A DNA stretch of 64,000 nucleotides from Carposina sasakii (taxonomy: Eukaryota > Arthropoda > Insecta > Lepidoptera > Carposinidae). The DNA lies in the NCBI GenBank assembly GCA_014607495.2, contig CP053155.1, positions 13,950,001-14,014,000 of the forward strand. The letters run 5' to 3'. Position 1 is the stretch's first letter. Each line of letters starts with the position of its first letter. Shown one piece after another: positions 44,316 through 55,223 of the stretch. Below the pieces are notes generated by a model. It did not search any database and was not told the origin of the DNA. It saw only the letters and a program-made list of their open reading frames with translations. Made by a program: the position numbers and the translations under genes.

Positions 44316-46340
44316 TATGTAGTACAATTAAGATTTTTTTCTATCTATCTACATAATTACATCATCAATGTCCTCACTTTTGCTAGATAAAAAAGTAAAG
44401 TAAATTTAGATTCCCCAATGGCCAGATAGTCTATCTGAAGTAGACTTGATGTTGTCTCTATCTTGTTCAAGTTTTAGAGTAAGGCAGCATCAAATTTATC
44501 CTTCAAATAAGCTATAAGATCATTGGAAAAATTGGCCCTTAACCTAATTAATATGCCAACTCAGGAAACAACTCACCTGTGGAACTTGGAAATTCTTTGA
44601 TATACCATAAATACCTACCTTCACAACATTATGTATACCGCTACAAAAAATCTCTATACAATTTTCTAGGTTTTAGTACATTTAACATTGTTGATGCCTG
44701 TACGCATTAATTTACATGGATCAAGAGGTCATGCGTAGGCGCATCTTATATCGCCACGTGAGGTTTGCGGAAGTAGATATTTTACTATATTCATTATCTT
44801 GATCTTCATAGTATATTATAGTGTGTCACGGTAAATATTAAAGCGGAGAGATAAAATCATATTTTTATACAAGGCTATATTGATGATGCATAGAACTAAC
44901 GCTGTATATGCATACAAAGTTAAACGGCATATACATAGTTTAATTTGATGGATATTCCATATTATATGTATGTATGTATATTATAAGAAATTGCGACTTT
45001 GTTCAGCATTTTATTTGTTGCAATGTGCTTTTAGTTTCTATGTAAGAAAATCGAAAAGAGAAGTACTCGAAATTGGTTTTTTTCTTCCTAAAATACACAA
45101 GGTACCAAGTTAATGTTTGTAGTATAGTAGGCGAAAGTGTTCAATATAATAAGCTACTTACTATACCTACTTAGTAAGACATGTAGCATGAAGATTTAAG
45201 TATTTTTTTGCGGCTAATCAACGATAAGCAACATGTCGCTGATCATGCGCATCTCTACGAACTTTGCTAAACGAGGCCGAGAATCCATTCTGTACTATCT
45301 TTAAGTTCTGACTACCCTACCCAAAGTCTGTTCATAAAAATAAATAGATACTGTGTCCGTTATTGGTGCATTTCAAAATAATTATTTATAGCCATTTATA
45401 AAATTATTCTTTATTGTAACTTCACAAAACATCCTACGTAACTATTACGAGACTGGACTATTAAATAATATAGGTCAGTGCGATCAGCTGATGGTTTATC
45501 CGCTACCTCTTGCACGCTGCGCTCGGGGCGCAGCAATCAGCGATTTTAGTATTAGATGTAGTGAGGTTTTATTACTAAGCGGTGCGGGTTGTATTCCTAG
45601 GATAGTGTTGCCGGCATTTAGCGGTCTTGAAGGAACATTTCTCATGTAATACGTAAAGAGGGAATAAAAAAATTCTTGGATAAAATTCAAGGAATCGTTT
45701 GAAGATGTTTTATAACTAACTACTAATAATACAATTCTACTTTCGCATAATAATTCTAGTATAAATATAACTTTGTAGAAAAGTTTCTGGTATTGGAGTA
45801 TAAGATAAATGCTAAATTAAAGCAATGCCAGCGTAACGGTAGGATGTCGGGTCTTTCAGTCCTGACTACCTCTATAATGGAGAAGATAGCCATGTGTATG
45901 TACTTAAATTATAGCTTAAATCGCTTCGCCACCCAATAAAACCTATACCGTACCACCTGCAGGCCATAGCGGCGTGAGAACTGACCTGACCATGGCACCT
46001 GCCACCGGATTATCGACACTATGGTAATAACAGTAGTTACCATTGTTAAGTAGCTTAAAATGATAGCATAAATCATCCTTCTTATTGATGTTGTGTATGA
46101 TTTTTTTAAAGTGAAATGTGTGAGGACCTCCATTAACCTATAGTTGATTACTGGTAATTATGTTTTTTTACACGAATGATAGATATCTGCTCGCTTGCAG
46201 CAAAAGCGTCATAAGTACCTTTTTTACTTGAAAAATGGCCACACAATCTCTATAATAATACTTTAGTTTTCATTTAATATGTCAATAAGTGTAGGTTTTT
46301 TACTTTCTCGTGTCAAATACAGAAATAGGACATAAGATAG
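44316..46340. other. intronic stretch with one MITE fragment
   Basis: 44405-44540 matches the Q-family fold-back (CCAGATAGTCTATCTGAAGT..GATGTTGTCTCTATCTTG..GGAAAAATTGGCCC). 45480-45640 and 45920-46020 are GC-richer and unidentified. No gene. Confidence 0.42.
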
Positions 46341-46482
46341 ATAAGCGAAATGCTATGAAAATAGCCCAATTACAGAGAACATATATTGAGTCTCGAAATC
46401 ACATGTTTATTTTTTAGATAGCATGTGGAATTCCTAAACAATTTAGAAATGCTAATACAACCTTGAAAAATAAATATCTGAT
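46341..46482. mobile_element. MITE, family B, both ends lost
   Basis: AAGCGAAATGCTATGAAAAT through GAAATCACATGTTTATTTTT to CTTGAAAAATAAATATCTGA; terminal repeats absent. Confidence 0.6.
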
Positions 46483-47392
46483 TTTGTGACAGTATAGCAC
46501 CGAATGCACAAAACCAAATTCGTACATTCACCAAAATGAAATGTTCTTTAAAAAACATAAGCTAATTGTTTATTTTCTAAATCGAGTCATATATAACGAA
46601 TTAAGTATAAATAAAACTATCTATTGAATAAAGCTATTTTTAAATAAAAGCTTAATTTAAAGACCGCATTTGCGTGAGTGCGTTATTAATGTATCTGTCA
46701 GCCTCAAATACTTTCGTAAGTATGAGTAAAGCATCTAAGAAAATACAAAGACGTTTGCAAAACTACGCACTCATCACCTCTCCAATATTTCACGAAACCA
46801 CAAACATTGTATACGAATCATTAAACGTCTTTTGAGAGGTGTATAGAGTTTATTTTTCTTTACATAGAGAGAGTCACAAAAAGGGATACCTACATTCTTT
46901 AGTCTAGCTCAATTTTGAGACAATGTTTCGTCAAAACCTGGTTTTAACATGACCGTAAAGTTTAAGCTGCTTCTTATTATTGGAAATAAATTAGAGCTCG
47001 GCCAATGATAAATAATTTATCAACGTTACTAACAATAATTTATTGTTGTTTATAACTAGCTGATATCTTTGAGTTTTTTAAAATTTTGAGTAAATTAATA
47101 AACGCCATGATTGTCATCATCAGTCATGTAAATAAAGTTTATTACTTGTTTCGGTTCTACAGTTTTCCTTATACCATAGACTCTGGTATATATTAGAATA
47201 AAATATGTATTTTATATAGGAAAAATAACTTAGAATAGCAGAACTGTGTCGTGAGAATCGGATCTGCACCCACGCAGATGCCGAGAACATTTGTCATAGC
47301 TTCTAACAAAGTGCTGGCTCCATTCGATGTTTGGAAGAAATTTCGTATAAAAATGCTAAGTGGATTAGCTTACTTTTGTGACTGTGAATCTA
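46483..47392. other. intronic stretch, no recognised feature
   Basis: AT-rich. A GC-neutral frame just upstream of the LINE (47251-47392) does not match the LINE ORF in any way I can show. Confidence 0.42.
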
Positions 47393-47708
47393 CGAAAAGA
47401 AATGAGTATATAAGAGGAAGTTTGAAAGTTGCGCCGATCACAGACAAATTACGAAGTAACCATCTGTCTTGGTACGGGCATGTAAAGCGACGGGATGAAA
47501 AGCATATTTTACAGAGAGCGTTGTGCATGAGTGTGGATTGATATAAAGAAAGAAGTAGACCAAAGAAGTGTTGGATGGACTGTGTGAGGGAGAATATGCG
47601 TGTACTGGGAGCGATGAGATGACGGATAATAGGGGTGAATAAAAAAAAAGAACATATTGCGCCGACCCCAAATAAATAGGAACAGGGCAGGGAGATGATG
47701 ATGATGAT
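47393..47708 (+). mobile_element. RTE-like LINE 3' end, subfamily H (uninterrupted)
   Basis: Encodes RNEYIRGSLKVAPITDKLRS then NHLSWYGHVKRRDEKHILQR and ALCMSVD, followed by frameshifts, RCWMDCVRE..RVLG and a GATGATGATGATG tail. It carries the intact site AAATGAGTATATAAGAGG that a MITE occupies in the copy at 13795. Confidence 0.78.
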
Positions 47709-48004
47709 GACTAAGACAAATCTAATGATGCCTTCAAGCTCAAATGCGACAAGTCGTTTAAGCTTTAGTGTGTGGCAAAAAAATATATATACATTTGAAA
47801 AACATAATCCTCCTTCTGGCGCAGACGGGTAAAAAGTATCTACGAGTAACAGATTTTGTTTAATTGTTACGGTAAGCATATAGCTTTAGCTTATACATCA
47901 GCTTTATTAGATAATATATTAAATACAAGCTAGGGATTATATGCACGCTTAACTCATCACTCTCGGACCCTTGTCAAACATATCGTAACTTATAAGCAGA
48001 CATA
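47709..48004. repeat. dispersed repeat Y and flank
   Basis: 47709-47763 (GACTAAGACAAATCTAATGA..AAATGCGACAAGTCG) matches 31815-31867. The rest is unremarkable AT-rich sequence. Confidence 0.45.
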
Positions 48005-48272
48005 CCAGTATATTATCATTAAAATAAATAATAATAAATAAAATTCACACACTTCACAACACATTGACCTAGTTCCACACTAAGATCCCTAAGGTCTTGT
48101 GTTGTGGGTACTAAGCAACGGTATATAAATACATAGATAAGTATATAAACATCCATGACTCGGAAACAAACATCGATATTCATCACATCAATGTTTGCAC
48201 CTACCGGGATTCGAACCCAGGACCTATGGCGTCGCAGGCAGGATCAGACCTACTACACAAATCGGCCGTCAT
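48005..48272 (-). repeat. tRNA-derived SINE, family J
   Basis: Minus strand: GACGGCCGATTTGTGTAGTA head with A-box region, CTGGGTTCGAATCCCGG B box, GTTTGTTTCCGAGTCATGG, ACCCACAACACAAGACCTTA and an AT-rich tail. Copy 63260-63508 is colinear. Confidence 0.75.
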
Positions 48273-49179
48273 TATCAATAACACGTCTTATTAAAGAGCA
48301 GTTCGGATAAATTACGGGTGATCACTTAATACACCTATTTTGCGTAATGTAGGTAAATTGTTGACCCGTTACACTCTCTTTCAATCAACGAAGGTACTTG
48401 GGAACACCGAAAAGCCAATTTTCCATACAAATGTTTATGTGGTGTGGATTATTTAAGGTCGGAACATATGGTGGGGCTAGGATGATGATTTTTATAAATA
48501 GGATAGGTAGGATAGAGGATGGATAGGTATGTTAAATTTGAACATTTATTTAAATTTAATAGATATTCCAAAAATTTTCCAGTCAAATATCTATTTTAAA
48601 CAATGTCTAACTTCAGACACGGTTTTGTAATAGCACTGGTAATTTCGAGTCTCAAATTGTAAACGGACAAAACTAATTGCCCGAACACACAAATCACACT
48701 ATCACCATCACAGTGTGTGATGATCGCACACAGAATAATGATAACCAGCATCAGACCCACCCGTTGCGTACAGTACGGTAACTCGGCTCGGGTTATCAGC
48801 TACTCCTAGATCTTCCACACATTATTACACCACTTATTTTGCACTGGGCAGATGCTGTGGCTTTATCTGTGATTGTTATTTAAGTATACAAAAAAAAAAC
48901 ACCTTGTAGACATAATGGCTTTTAGGCTGTATTTCGGCACGGACCCAAAAAAATCCAAAGAAAATTTGCATCTTCGCAGGAGCACCAGTGGATGCGCAAA
49001 TACGTATAGGTATACCGTCTATTTCTATATTCTAAGTGTAAGGTGGAACGCACCTAAACTATTCGACTAGAAGTCGCACGCTAAATTATAGGTGAAATAA
49101 ATAATTATAAATAAAAAGAGCTGTGTTTGGAATGTACTTAATATAGTGTCTACCACAGTGTGGGACACAGCCGTTATGT
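48273..49179. other. intronic stretch, no recognised feature
   Basis: TCACACTATCACCATCACAG near 48693 and CAGTGTGTGATGATCGC form a small imperfect palindrome. No gene. Confidence 0.42.
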
Positions 49180-49316
49180 AAATATAAAAAATGACAATCC
49201 CAAAGAAGGTTGGTGTCGGACAGGCAGCCGGCAGTCAAACAAACGCCAAATCCTCGGCAATATGAGTTTGACATGACACCATATGTAAAGGCATAAGGGC
49301 AGGAAGATGACAATGA
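49180..49316 (+). mobile_element. LINE 3' end, subfamily W
   Basis: GGTTGGTGTCGGACAGGCAG, GGCAATATGAGTTTGACATG, GGCATAAGGGCAGGAAGATG; colinear with the inverted copy at 33068-33205. Confidence 0.6.
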
Positions 49317-49844
49317 TAAGAAATTTTCAGTGAACCAATTTCAAATGATTCATTACTATTTATTTTGTAGTCCACAATAATATAATGTTACCTTAGTCAC
49401 GTAGCCACTCAATTATGTTCACTGTTACTCGACATCCGCGCCCATAAAACAGAAGTTATCTCTCATTTCTCATCTTCTGACTCATTTTGTCCGCGAATAG
49501 TAGGTACGCTTTTGTTCTACATTGTCCAAGGAAATAGTGATGTAAGAGACAAATCTTGTCACTTTGATCTAGTTAGTAATAAAGTAAAAATTTTACGCAT
49601 ACAAAAAACATATAAATTGGGAGTTTCAGACGAAGTAGGTTATCCTAGAGACACATTTATTTCAAGTACGGATTACTATAAATATTTAATATTAGATACT
49701 ATATTGTCACTTGGCTATACCAAGGTAGATGGAGACGTAAAGGCATAAAACAAATTAATAGACAGTTTAAAAAGTTTCAAAATATGTACCACTAACAATA
49801 AGATAAAAAAAAAATTGCATTGAAAATGATAAAAAAACTGTATA
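49317..49844. other. intronic stretch, no recognised feature
   Basis: A 78-codon + strand frame (49512-49748) reads FHVQGNSDV..KVKILRIQKTYKLGVSDEV.., which resembles polyprotein-like or DUF4817/reverse-transcriptase remnants only vaguely. No start context or splice evidence, so I do not call it. Confidence 0.35.
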
Positions 49845-49972
49845 GTCTAGATTAGACTAGATTAGATTCATTTATTGCATGTCACAGGTTATATAGATGT
49901 TACATAAAATTAAATATAGTAGGTACATGTGACGCCCTGTAAGGGCACGGCAAACAATAAGACCAAGTAGTG
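49845..49972 (-). mobile_element. LINE 3' end, family L (short)
   Basis: Minus strand: TTGCCGTGCCCTTACAGGGC, GTGACATGCAATAAATGAAT then (ATCTA)n. The AATAAATGA plus pentanucleotide tail is the usual end of a non-LTR element. One copy only in the window. Confidence 0.5.
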
Positions 49973-50890
49973 GCCACTTTACTTAAGAATATCATTTTGT
50001 TACAATAGGTGCCTATACTTGTCATATACCTTTTTCAATAGCAATACAATTCTCAAATAAAAAATTCAATCTTCACGTCAGGCTATTACTTAATGATTTA
50101 TATGTCTACGTAAAATATTTTCCAAATACAATGTTTCTAACGATTTTAATGCAGGACCTAACTGCTCAGCAGATAGAGTCCCTATCAATTATACTTAAAC
50201 CTATTAAATATAGAATATCGATGATAATACAGTACCTGTTCACTAAGACATTAAAACAGTATTTAATGTTTAATTAAAAGTATATACATTAATACTTAAT
50301 GATATCACTAATTCGAATATCATATCGATACCTATTTTCCTCGGTTTAATTTCAATGTCATAACGAGGTCAAAGCGCGCAAAATACGATGCAATAAACGA
50401 AAATTGCAATCCAAAATATTGTAATAATCTGAAATAATGTGACGTATGCTTATTTACTACTGGAAGTTCTGACCGCATCGGTGCCGGGAGAAACTGTATC
50501 ATAGTCACATAAGTTACCCTTTTGTATGAGTTTAATTGAGTAAGAAGAGACCTCTGAACGCTCGCAGCGGGCAGCTTCCAAATTTATTTAAAAAATTCTC
50601 GAAGACCCCAATAACTTACGCCGAGAGGCTCAACAGGACTCGCAACTTTTGCAATATTAAGTGTGAGATACTACCATATACGCGGTGACCCAGATGTAAG
50701 GACGAACGCATTTTATGATGACTTTTTGAAAAATGTATCTCTTTAATTCCAAACAGGAACGGAATGAATTGAAAGCACCGAAAACGGATCGGTAACTGTA
50801 TAGTAAATAAAGTCAATTCTTTATCGCGAATATTTCACTGAAATTAATTCTACAGATTTGATTGGTTTGCCAAACTTTAATTTGCATAAA
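49973..50890. other. intron sequence just before exon B
   Basis: About 900 bp without a repeat I can name. No gene. A candidate for conserved intronic DNA because it has stayed TE-free next to the exon; inference only. Confidence 0.4.
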
Positions 50891-50918
50891 TTAATCTTTT
50901 TTTTTTCTCTTGTTTCAG
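50891..50918 (+). promoter_or_regulatory. 3' splice site of the giant intron
   Basis: Long pyrimidine tract (CTTTTTTTTTTCTCTTGTTT) ending CAG at 50916-50918. It sets the phase-0 start of exon B at TCG TTC TTC GGG (SFFG), exactly continuing CEGCK from exon A. Confidence 0.9.
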
Positions 50919-51830
50919 TCGTTCTTCGGGCGGACCTACAACAACCTGTCATCTATATCGGAATGTAAGAACAATGGAGAATGCATCATCAATAAGAAGA
51001 ATAGAACGGCATGCAAAGCGTGTCGACTTAGAAAGTGCCTTCTTGTAGGAATGTCCAAATCCGGCTCCAGATATGGCAGACGATCCAACTGGTTCAAGAT
51101 CCACTGCTTGCTACAGGAGCAGCACCAGCAACAAATCCATCATATGCAGACGAGCAAGTCTCCACCATCATTCAATACCAATATGAATCAATCGTTTTTA
51201 CCTACGAATTTATTACCCCCTGCAGCGTTAGCAGAATACTACAAGAGTTCAGAAAAGTCCTTTGATGACATCACTAGGCAGAGCGTATCTCCTTCTGACT
51301 CTGGTGCATCATCAGCTGATCCTGAAGATGACAATAGTTCTAGAAGCACCAGTGGACTGAGTATCTTTAGACCAGCGTCGTCTCCTTGCAGTGAAAAGGA
51401 CGTAAGATTACAGGCTATTAGGAATCAAAGTAAAGATGTAAGAAAACGTAAAGCTACACTTCCACCATCGCCTTTTGCTAGAGTTACTGCATCGCCTAGT
51501 TTTTCTCCGAGAAGTGCACCCTATTTACCTGCACCTTTGCAAAGTTTTAAGCCTCTTCCTGCTGGTCTTGGCTTACCTTGGCAACGTGCTGGCGGCGATC
51601 TTCTCCTACATTCGCCAATCGCAGCGGCTGCTGTAGATCAAGAGCAACCAATAGATCTTTCCATAAAATCTACAGCAGTATTGTATAGAAGTCCGAAGAA
51701 TGATGGAAGTGATTCTGAACCCGAACTCAGTATTGATTTGAATGATGATTGCAATAAAGATTTAATGAAGAATCCCCTTGATCTAAGTCTAGTCCCCAAA
51801 CGGACTGGTGAAGTGCCAATGACTGGGTGA
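50919..51830 (+). CDS. knrl: knirps-family nuclear receptor, exon B (zinc finger 2, Kni box, repression region)
   Basis: Residues 27-329 of the joined protein. It opens [16 protein letters not shown], finishing the P-box helix. Finger 2 ligands are Cys42, Cys48, Cys58 and Cys61, with RLRKC66 after. [20 protein letters not shown] and LLQEQ (about 70-95) is the Kni box, unique to this family, which extends DNA contact. NNLSSIS and [19 protein letters not shown] resemble Drosophila knrl more than kni. The rest is Ser/Pro/Gln-rich with acidic stretches and no ligand-binding domain. PIDLSIK (270-276) and PLDLS (312-316) fit the CtBP co-repressor motif PxDLS. At 329 residues it is much shorter than Drosophila Knrl. 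Role: nuclear repressor in embryonic patterning, tracheal and wing-vein development in flies; assumed similar here. Confidence 0.95.
   Translation, partial: SFFGRTYNNLSSISECKNNGECIINKKNRTACKACRLRKCLLVGMSKSGSRYGRRSNWFKIHCLLQEQHQQQIHHMQTSKSPPSFNTNMNQSFLPTNLLPPAALAEYYKSSEKSFDDITRQSVSPSDSGASSADPEDDNSSRSTSGLSIFRPASSPCSEKDVRLQAIRNQSKDVRKRKATLPPSPFARVTASPSFSPRSAPYLPAPLQSFKPLPAGLGLPWQRAGGDLLLHSPIAAAAVDQEQPIDLSIKSTAVLYRSPKNDGSDSEPELSIDLNDDCNKDLMKNPLDLSLVPKRTGEVPMTG
51648..51662 (+). other. codons for CtBP-binding motif PIDLS (first)
   Basis: Reads QP-IDLSIK in frame with exon B. PxDLSxK is the established CtBP recruitment motif in Knirps-family repressors. A second, PLDLS, is at 51774-51788. Seen directly; binding is inferred. 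Confidence 0.8.
51774..51788 (+). other. codons for CtBP-like motif PLDLS (second)
   Basis: KN-PLDLSLV, 14 codons before the stop. It matches PxDLS but lacks the following basic residue at the usual position, so it may be weaker than the first. Confidence 0.6.
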
Positions 51831-52760
51831 ATTAAATCAGTGTACTTTGTTAACCGTGAGTCAAAGAAGCCATTTGATTGTTCTGCTATTTATTTTTATA
51901 TAGTGATTTGCATAGATGTATAGGCAAAGGACAGTTATTTTAAATCTGCCATACAGTATTTAAGTTTCCATTCCTTTCTTCGTTTTACCTGATATAACTA
52001 CCATAGAATTAGTTTTGTTTAATTTATTTTCTTGAAGGTTCTTCATAGTTTTTTTTGCCAGAATTATTATTATGCCAGTATAATGTATTACCAGTTCTAG
52101 ATATTAAATATTATGGGATAATAGGCCAGTGCTAAAAGAAGCTCAAAATTAAGATGTACAAAGTATGTAAGGTTAAATAATGTTAGTATTAAAATATTTT
52201 TCACAAAAAATGCTTAAGTATTTATTGCTTTAGTTAGGCCAGTTTCTTGAGTCATTTATTTAGGTTTAATGTTTTATCACAAGTTAGTTTTAGTTTTTGT
52301 AAATTAGTTACATATTATTGTGTTACAATTTGTTATTGTTGTTGATGATTTGTAATAGTTTTAATACTCTTTTACATTCCTATCGTAAAATGCTCATGTC
52401 TCACTTAATTTTTTTTGTATAAGTAATACTTACGTTTCTTAATCTTGATCTCCTTTTTAACAAAATAGTAAAATTCTTTTGTACAAGTTTTTATTTACAA
52501 TTTTAATTTTGTATATTTTCTACTATATTTGTAATTCTATAGTAGTTACATTTTTAGTTGAGGTGCCATAGATTATTAATTTATCAAGCCGTTTTATGTA
52601 CTTTTTTAAACATTTTTAAAAATATACCAACTACAGTTTACAAATTGATATTTTTGGATGTGGTATTATATTTTTATTGCTTTTTCAGTTCGGCTGTTAT
52701 ATTTTAATTCTTAAAACAATAAATACACAGCAATAAAAATGTACTACCATAGTCAACTGC
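51831..52760 (+). other. 3' UTR of the knirps-family gene
   Basis: AT-rich, TE-free sequence from the TGA stop to just past the double AATAAA. It holds several ATTTA pentamers (for example TATTTATTTTT near 51890, TCATTTATTTAGG near 52255), which often mark unstable mRNAs in animals. The extent is inferred from the poly(A) signals. Confidence 0.6.
52718..52737 (+). terminator. tandem polyadenylation signals
   Basis: AATAAA at 52718-52723 and again at 52732-52737, about 890 nt after the stop, with TGTGTT- and T-rich sequence following at 52765-52790. A further AATAAA at 53658-53663 could serve a longer 3' UTR. Confidence 0.65.
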
Positions 52761-53831
52761 GTTAATTGTGTTCTACATATTCTTCTTATATACCTATCTT
52801 ACACTATAATTGGAATCGAAATTTATTAATACTTTGAAATCCTTACATTTATTAAACGTAGTAGGATCTTCAGTTGCGACTGTAACGTTAACTAATAAAT
52901 AAGATCTTTCCTGAAGATTTTAAAATGTTTTTGGCTGTAAGGATTTTTTCACTACAATAAGCGCTTTATTAATTATTAAACAAGGCAAAACTTTTAAGCA
53001 ATTTCGCATGATTCCAGTTATATGTAAAGTGTACAAACTATTTGAAAAAGAAACGAAATATAAAAATACCTGAATGTAATGTCTATGGGTAACTAACTAA
53101 CTAGTACAGAAATGATCAAATAATTAAACAAAGGGATGGAACTTATAACGTCGCTTTTTGCAATGAGGGTTAATAATAATAAGAAGAGAAAAAAATTATC
53201 CTTTACTAGAACCAAATAGATCACAAAACAAAAGTTTCTACGAAATCACAAACATATTTCCAATTTTTCCGCACGATATAAGTACCTACTTAAAATATAA
53301 CAGTTTAGTGGTAAAAGAGAATAAAATGAATTTCAACTGCGTAATAATTTATTTACGATAGCAATACTATTCTTCATTCTTAGCAGTATTGCCAGTAAAC
53401 TAACATCAATTTATTCTATTTTTCTACTACACTTTGGATGTATTTTAAAATCGTGCATATTCTAAGATTTCTAAGTGATGTTTAAGGCCATAGTTATGTT
53501 CTTCAGCCATTATAAAATAATAGATAGGTAGTTCCTGTGTTAGGAAAATTTTGTAGTTATATAGTCTTACTACCAGTACTGATTGTTTATCAGTGTGATA
53601 AAATATTATTTTTGTATGTAAGTGTTTTGTATAAAACATAATAATATATTGAAAGAAAATAAACTTGAGTGCCTTTAATTGAATTTGCTGTTTTATTAAT
53701 CATTAATGTATTTAAAGTCAATTTTTAATAATCAGATAGCTTATCTGAAGGATAAAATTGTTGAGTTGTTTATTCTGATCAAGCTTTAGAGAAAGGTTAT
53801 ATGACAATTGGTCCGATAGTAAAAACACAAA
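52761..53831. other. downstream flank
   Basis: AT-rich, TE-poor. AATAAA at 53658 may be a distal poly(A) site. A Q-family fold-back fragment lies at 53712-53805 (CAGATAGCTTATCTGAAGGA). No gene. Confidence 0.45.
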
Positions 53832-53925
53832 AAAGTTGGTTAGAGCGAAAAGAGCACGGAATGCGAGAGGTCGTGTGTTCAAATCTCACTCGGGTGTTTT
53901 TTTTTTTCATTTTCTTATTAATATA
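53832..53925 (+). repeat. tRNA-derived SINE, family I, partial
   Basis: GTTGGTTAGAGCGAAAAGAG, GGTCGTGTGTTCAAATCTC (B box), CACTCGGGTGTTTTTTTTTT and CATTTTCTTATTAA tail. The GACCCG head is missing. Confidence 0.7.
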
Positions 53926-54300
53926 TAGTACAAAAGTTCGACCACAGTATACTGATTAACGCAAATTTCTATATTATTTGAAACAAATATATTGTTAATT
54001 AGGCAGTAAGATGAACTAAAAGTTACGCTGGGTTAGATTTTCAGATAAATCGAATTCATCTTTTTCATAAATCTAGTAGGAATACAATACGAATATGTAC
54101 ATTAGAAAGAGAAAAAAAAAGCCCCAGAAGAGAAATTTTATAAGCTAAATGAAATGGCCTGATACATAATTAACACAAGACACTTTTAAGTTTCACATTT
54201 AGTAACTTCGGATTAAGATACGTCGCGTAAAAATATATGTAAAAAGGTTCTTGAGTTTTTTAGAGAGTAATTCATTCCATGTATTTGGATAAACAAATAA
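53926..54300. other. intergenic stretch, no recognised feature
   Basis: AT-rich, no gene or named repeat. Confidence 0.45.
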
Positions 54301-54308
54301 ATCTAGAA

Positions 54309-54602
54309 GAGTGGTTCCCAAACAGTTTTTACTACGTACCACTCTAAGAAAGGACTCAAACTCGCGTACCCCTTATTGCAGGAACGATAAATAAATAAGA
54401 GATGAAATCAGATGTATTTAGAATTTATAACTATCAAAATACAATACAAGATGACAGAGAACACCAGTTTTATTAATGTGACAAATGGGCACGTTTTTCT
54501 CTGCACAACTCTGAAAAATTTGGTTGTATATTTTTTTTGGTAATTTTAATAATTTCGATGCAACCCACTGGGGGTACGTGTACCACTAATTGGGAACCAC
54601 TG
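54309..54602. mobile_element. hAT-like MITE with a perfect 8-bp target duplication
   Basis: 294 bp. Left GAGTGGTTCCCAAACAG, right TTGGGAACCACTG; the internal GTACCACTCT / GTGTACCACT extends the inverted repeat. ATCTAGAA flanks both sides exactly (54301-54308, 54603-54610). CAGTGGTTCCCAA ends and 8-bp duplications are classic for hAT elements. No transposase. Confidence 0.85.
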
Positions 54603-54878
54603 ATCTAGAATTTGCAATTTTATTGCAACTAGAGCTAAGTGATCTCCGAGAATATTTTTACAACGGGAAGGTAATAACGGGCTCCTTTTTTGTTATGAAA
54701 AGTTTACTGTTTTCAAGTTATACCAAGTTTAGGGCTGTGGCATCTCCTTCGTGATCTTGCAGTTTTGTTTATTTATCTAGTATGTATGTATAAACTTTTC
54801 TGGAAATATAGACTACACAGGACAAGAAATGGAGGTCCGTGATTGCAGCCTACAGTTTGGAAAATAATATAGTGTAGT

Positions 54879-55222
54879 ATAGTGGACGCTCCCGCGACTC
54901 CGTCCGCGTGGACTACAGAAAAATCAAAAGGTAGAAATTATCCGGGATAAAACCATTTTTCCGGTATAAAAGTTATATGTTAAGTGGGACCTGTCACAAT
55001 ATATTCCTGAAAACTGCATCGAAATCGGTTCAGCCGTTTCTGAGATTAGCGCACAACACGCACAGACAAATCGACAAACAGACAAAAGTTCCAAAAACAT
55101 CATTCTTTTGGGTACTAGACCAATATGTATGTAATGCTAGCATTGATAAAGGTCTCCTATAATATTTTTTCTCATATATCTTCCATGTACAGACAGAGAT
55201 CCGTTACATTTACTTTATATGT
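54879..55222 (-). mobile_element. Helitron-like element, copy 8
   Basis: From TAGTGGACGCTCCCGCGACT (3' end, CTAG changed to ATAG) to CCGTTACATTTACTTTATAT; internal blocks present. The last bases of its 5' end are missing where the F-family LINE begins at 55224. Confidence 0.6.
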
Positions 55223-55223
55223 T

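Larger units (their letters stand above)
1723..50918 (+). other. 49.2-kb phase-0 intron of the knirps-family gene
   Basis: It starts at the donor GTAAAC (1723) and ends at a strong acceptor with a long T/C tract and TTTCAG (50891-50918). It separates zinc finger 1 from zinc finger 2 between CEGCK and SFFGR, both codons intact. I see no other exon in it on either strand. It holds nearly all the transposon copies listed and several long inverted repeats. In Drosophila, knrl is known for a much longer intron than its paralogue kni, and intron length there limits expression during fast nuclear cycles. Some unique AT-rich blocks may hold enhancers, but sequence alone does not show it. Confidence 0.85.

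Noticed and set aside
47370..47879. 169-codon minus-strand ORF
   Set aside because: Antisense shadow of an RTE-like LINE end and its flank.
48190..48272. tRNA gene on the minus strand
   Set aside because: A second copy with the same long 3' extension exists at 63260-63508, and the D and anticodon regions are degenerate. It is a SINE.
49512..49748. Possible gene fragment (78 codons, hydrophilic)
   Set aside because: It reads more protein-like than most frames, but has no known motif, neighbours or splice sites. Not called without homology evidence.
50910..50918. Translation start just before SFFGR
   Set aside because: These bases are the intron's pyrimidine tract and CAG acceptor; the protein continues from the exon at 1645.
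51035..51265. 76-codon ORF within exon B
   Set aside because: Out-of-frame shadow of the knirps-family coding exon.
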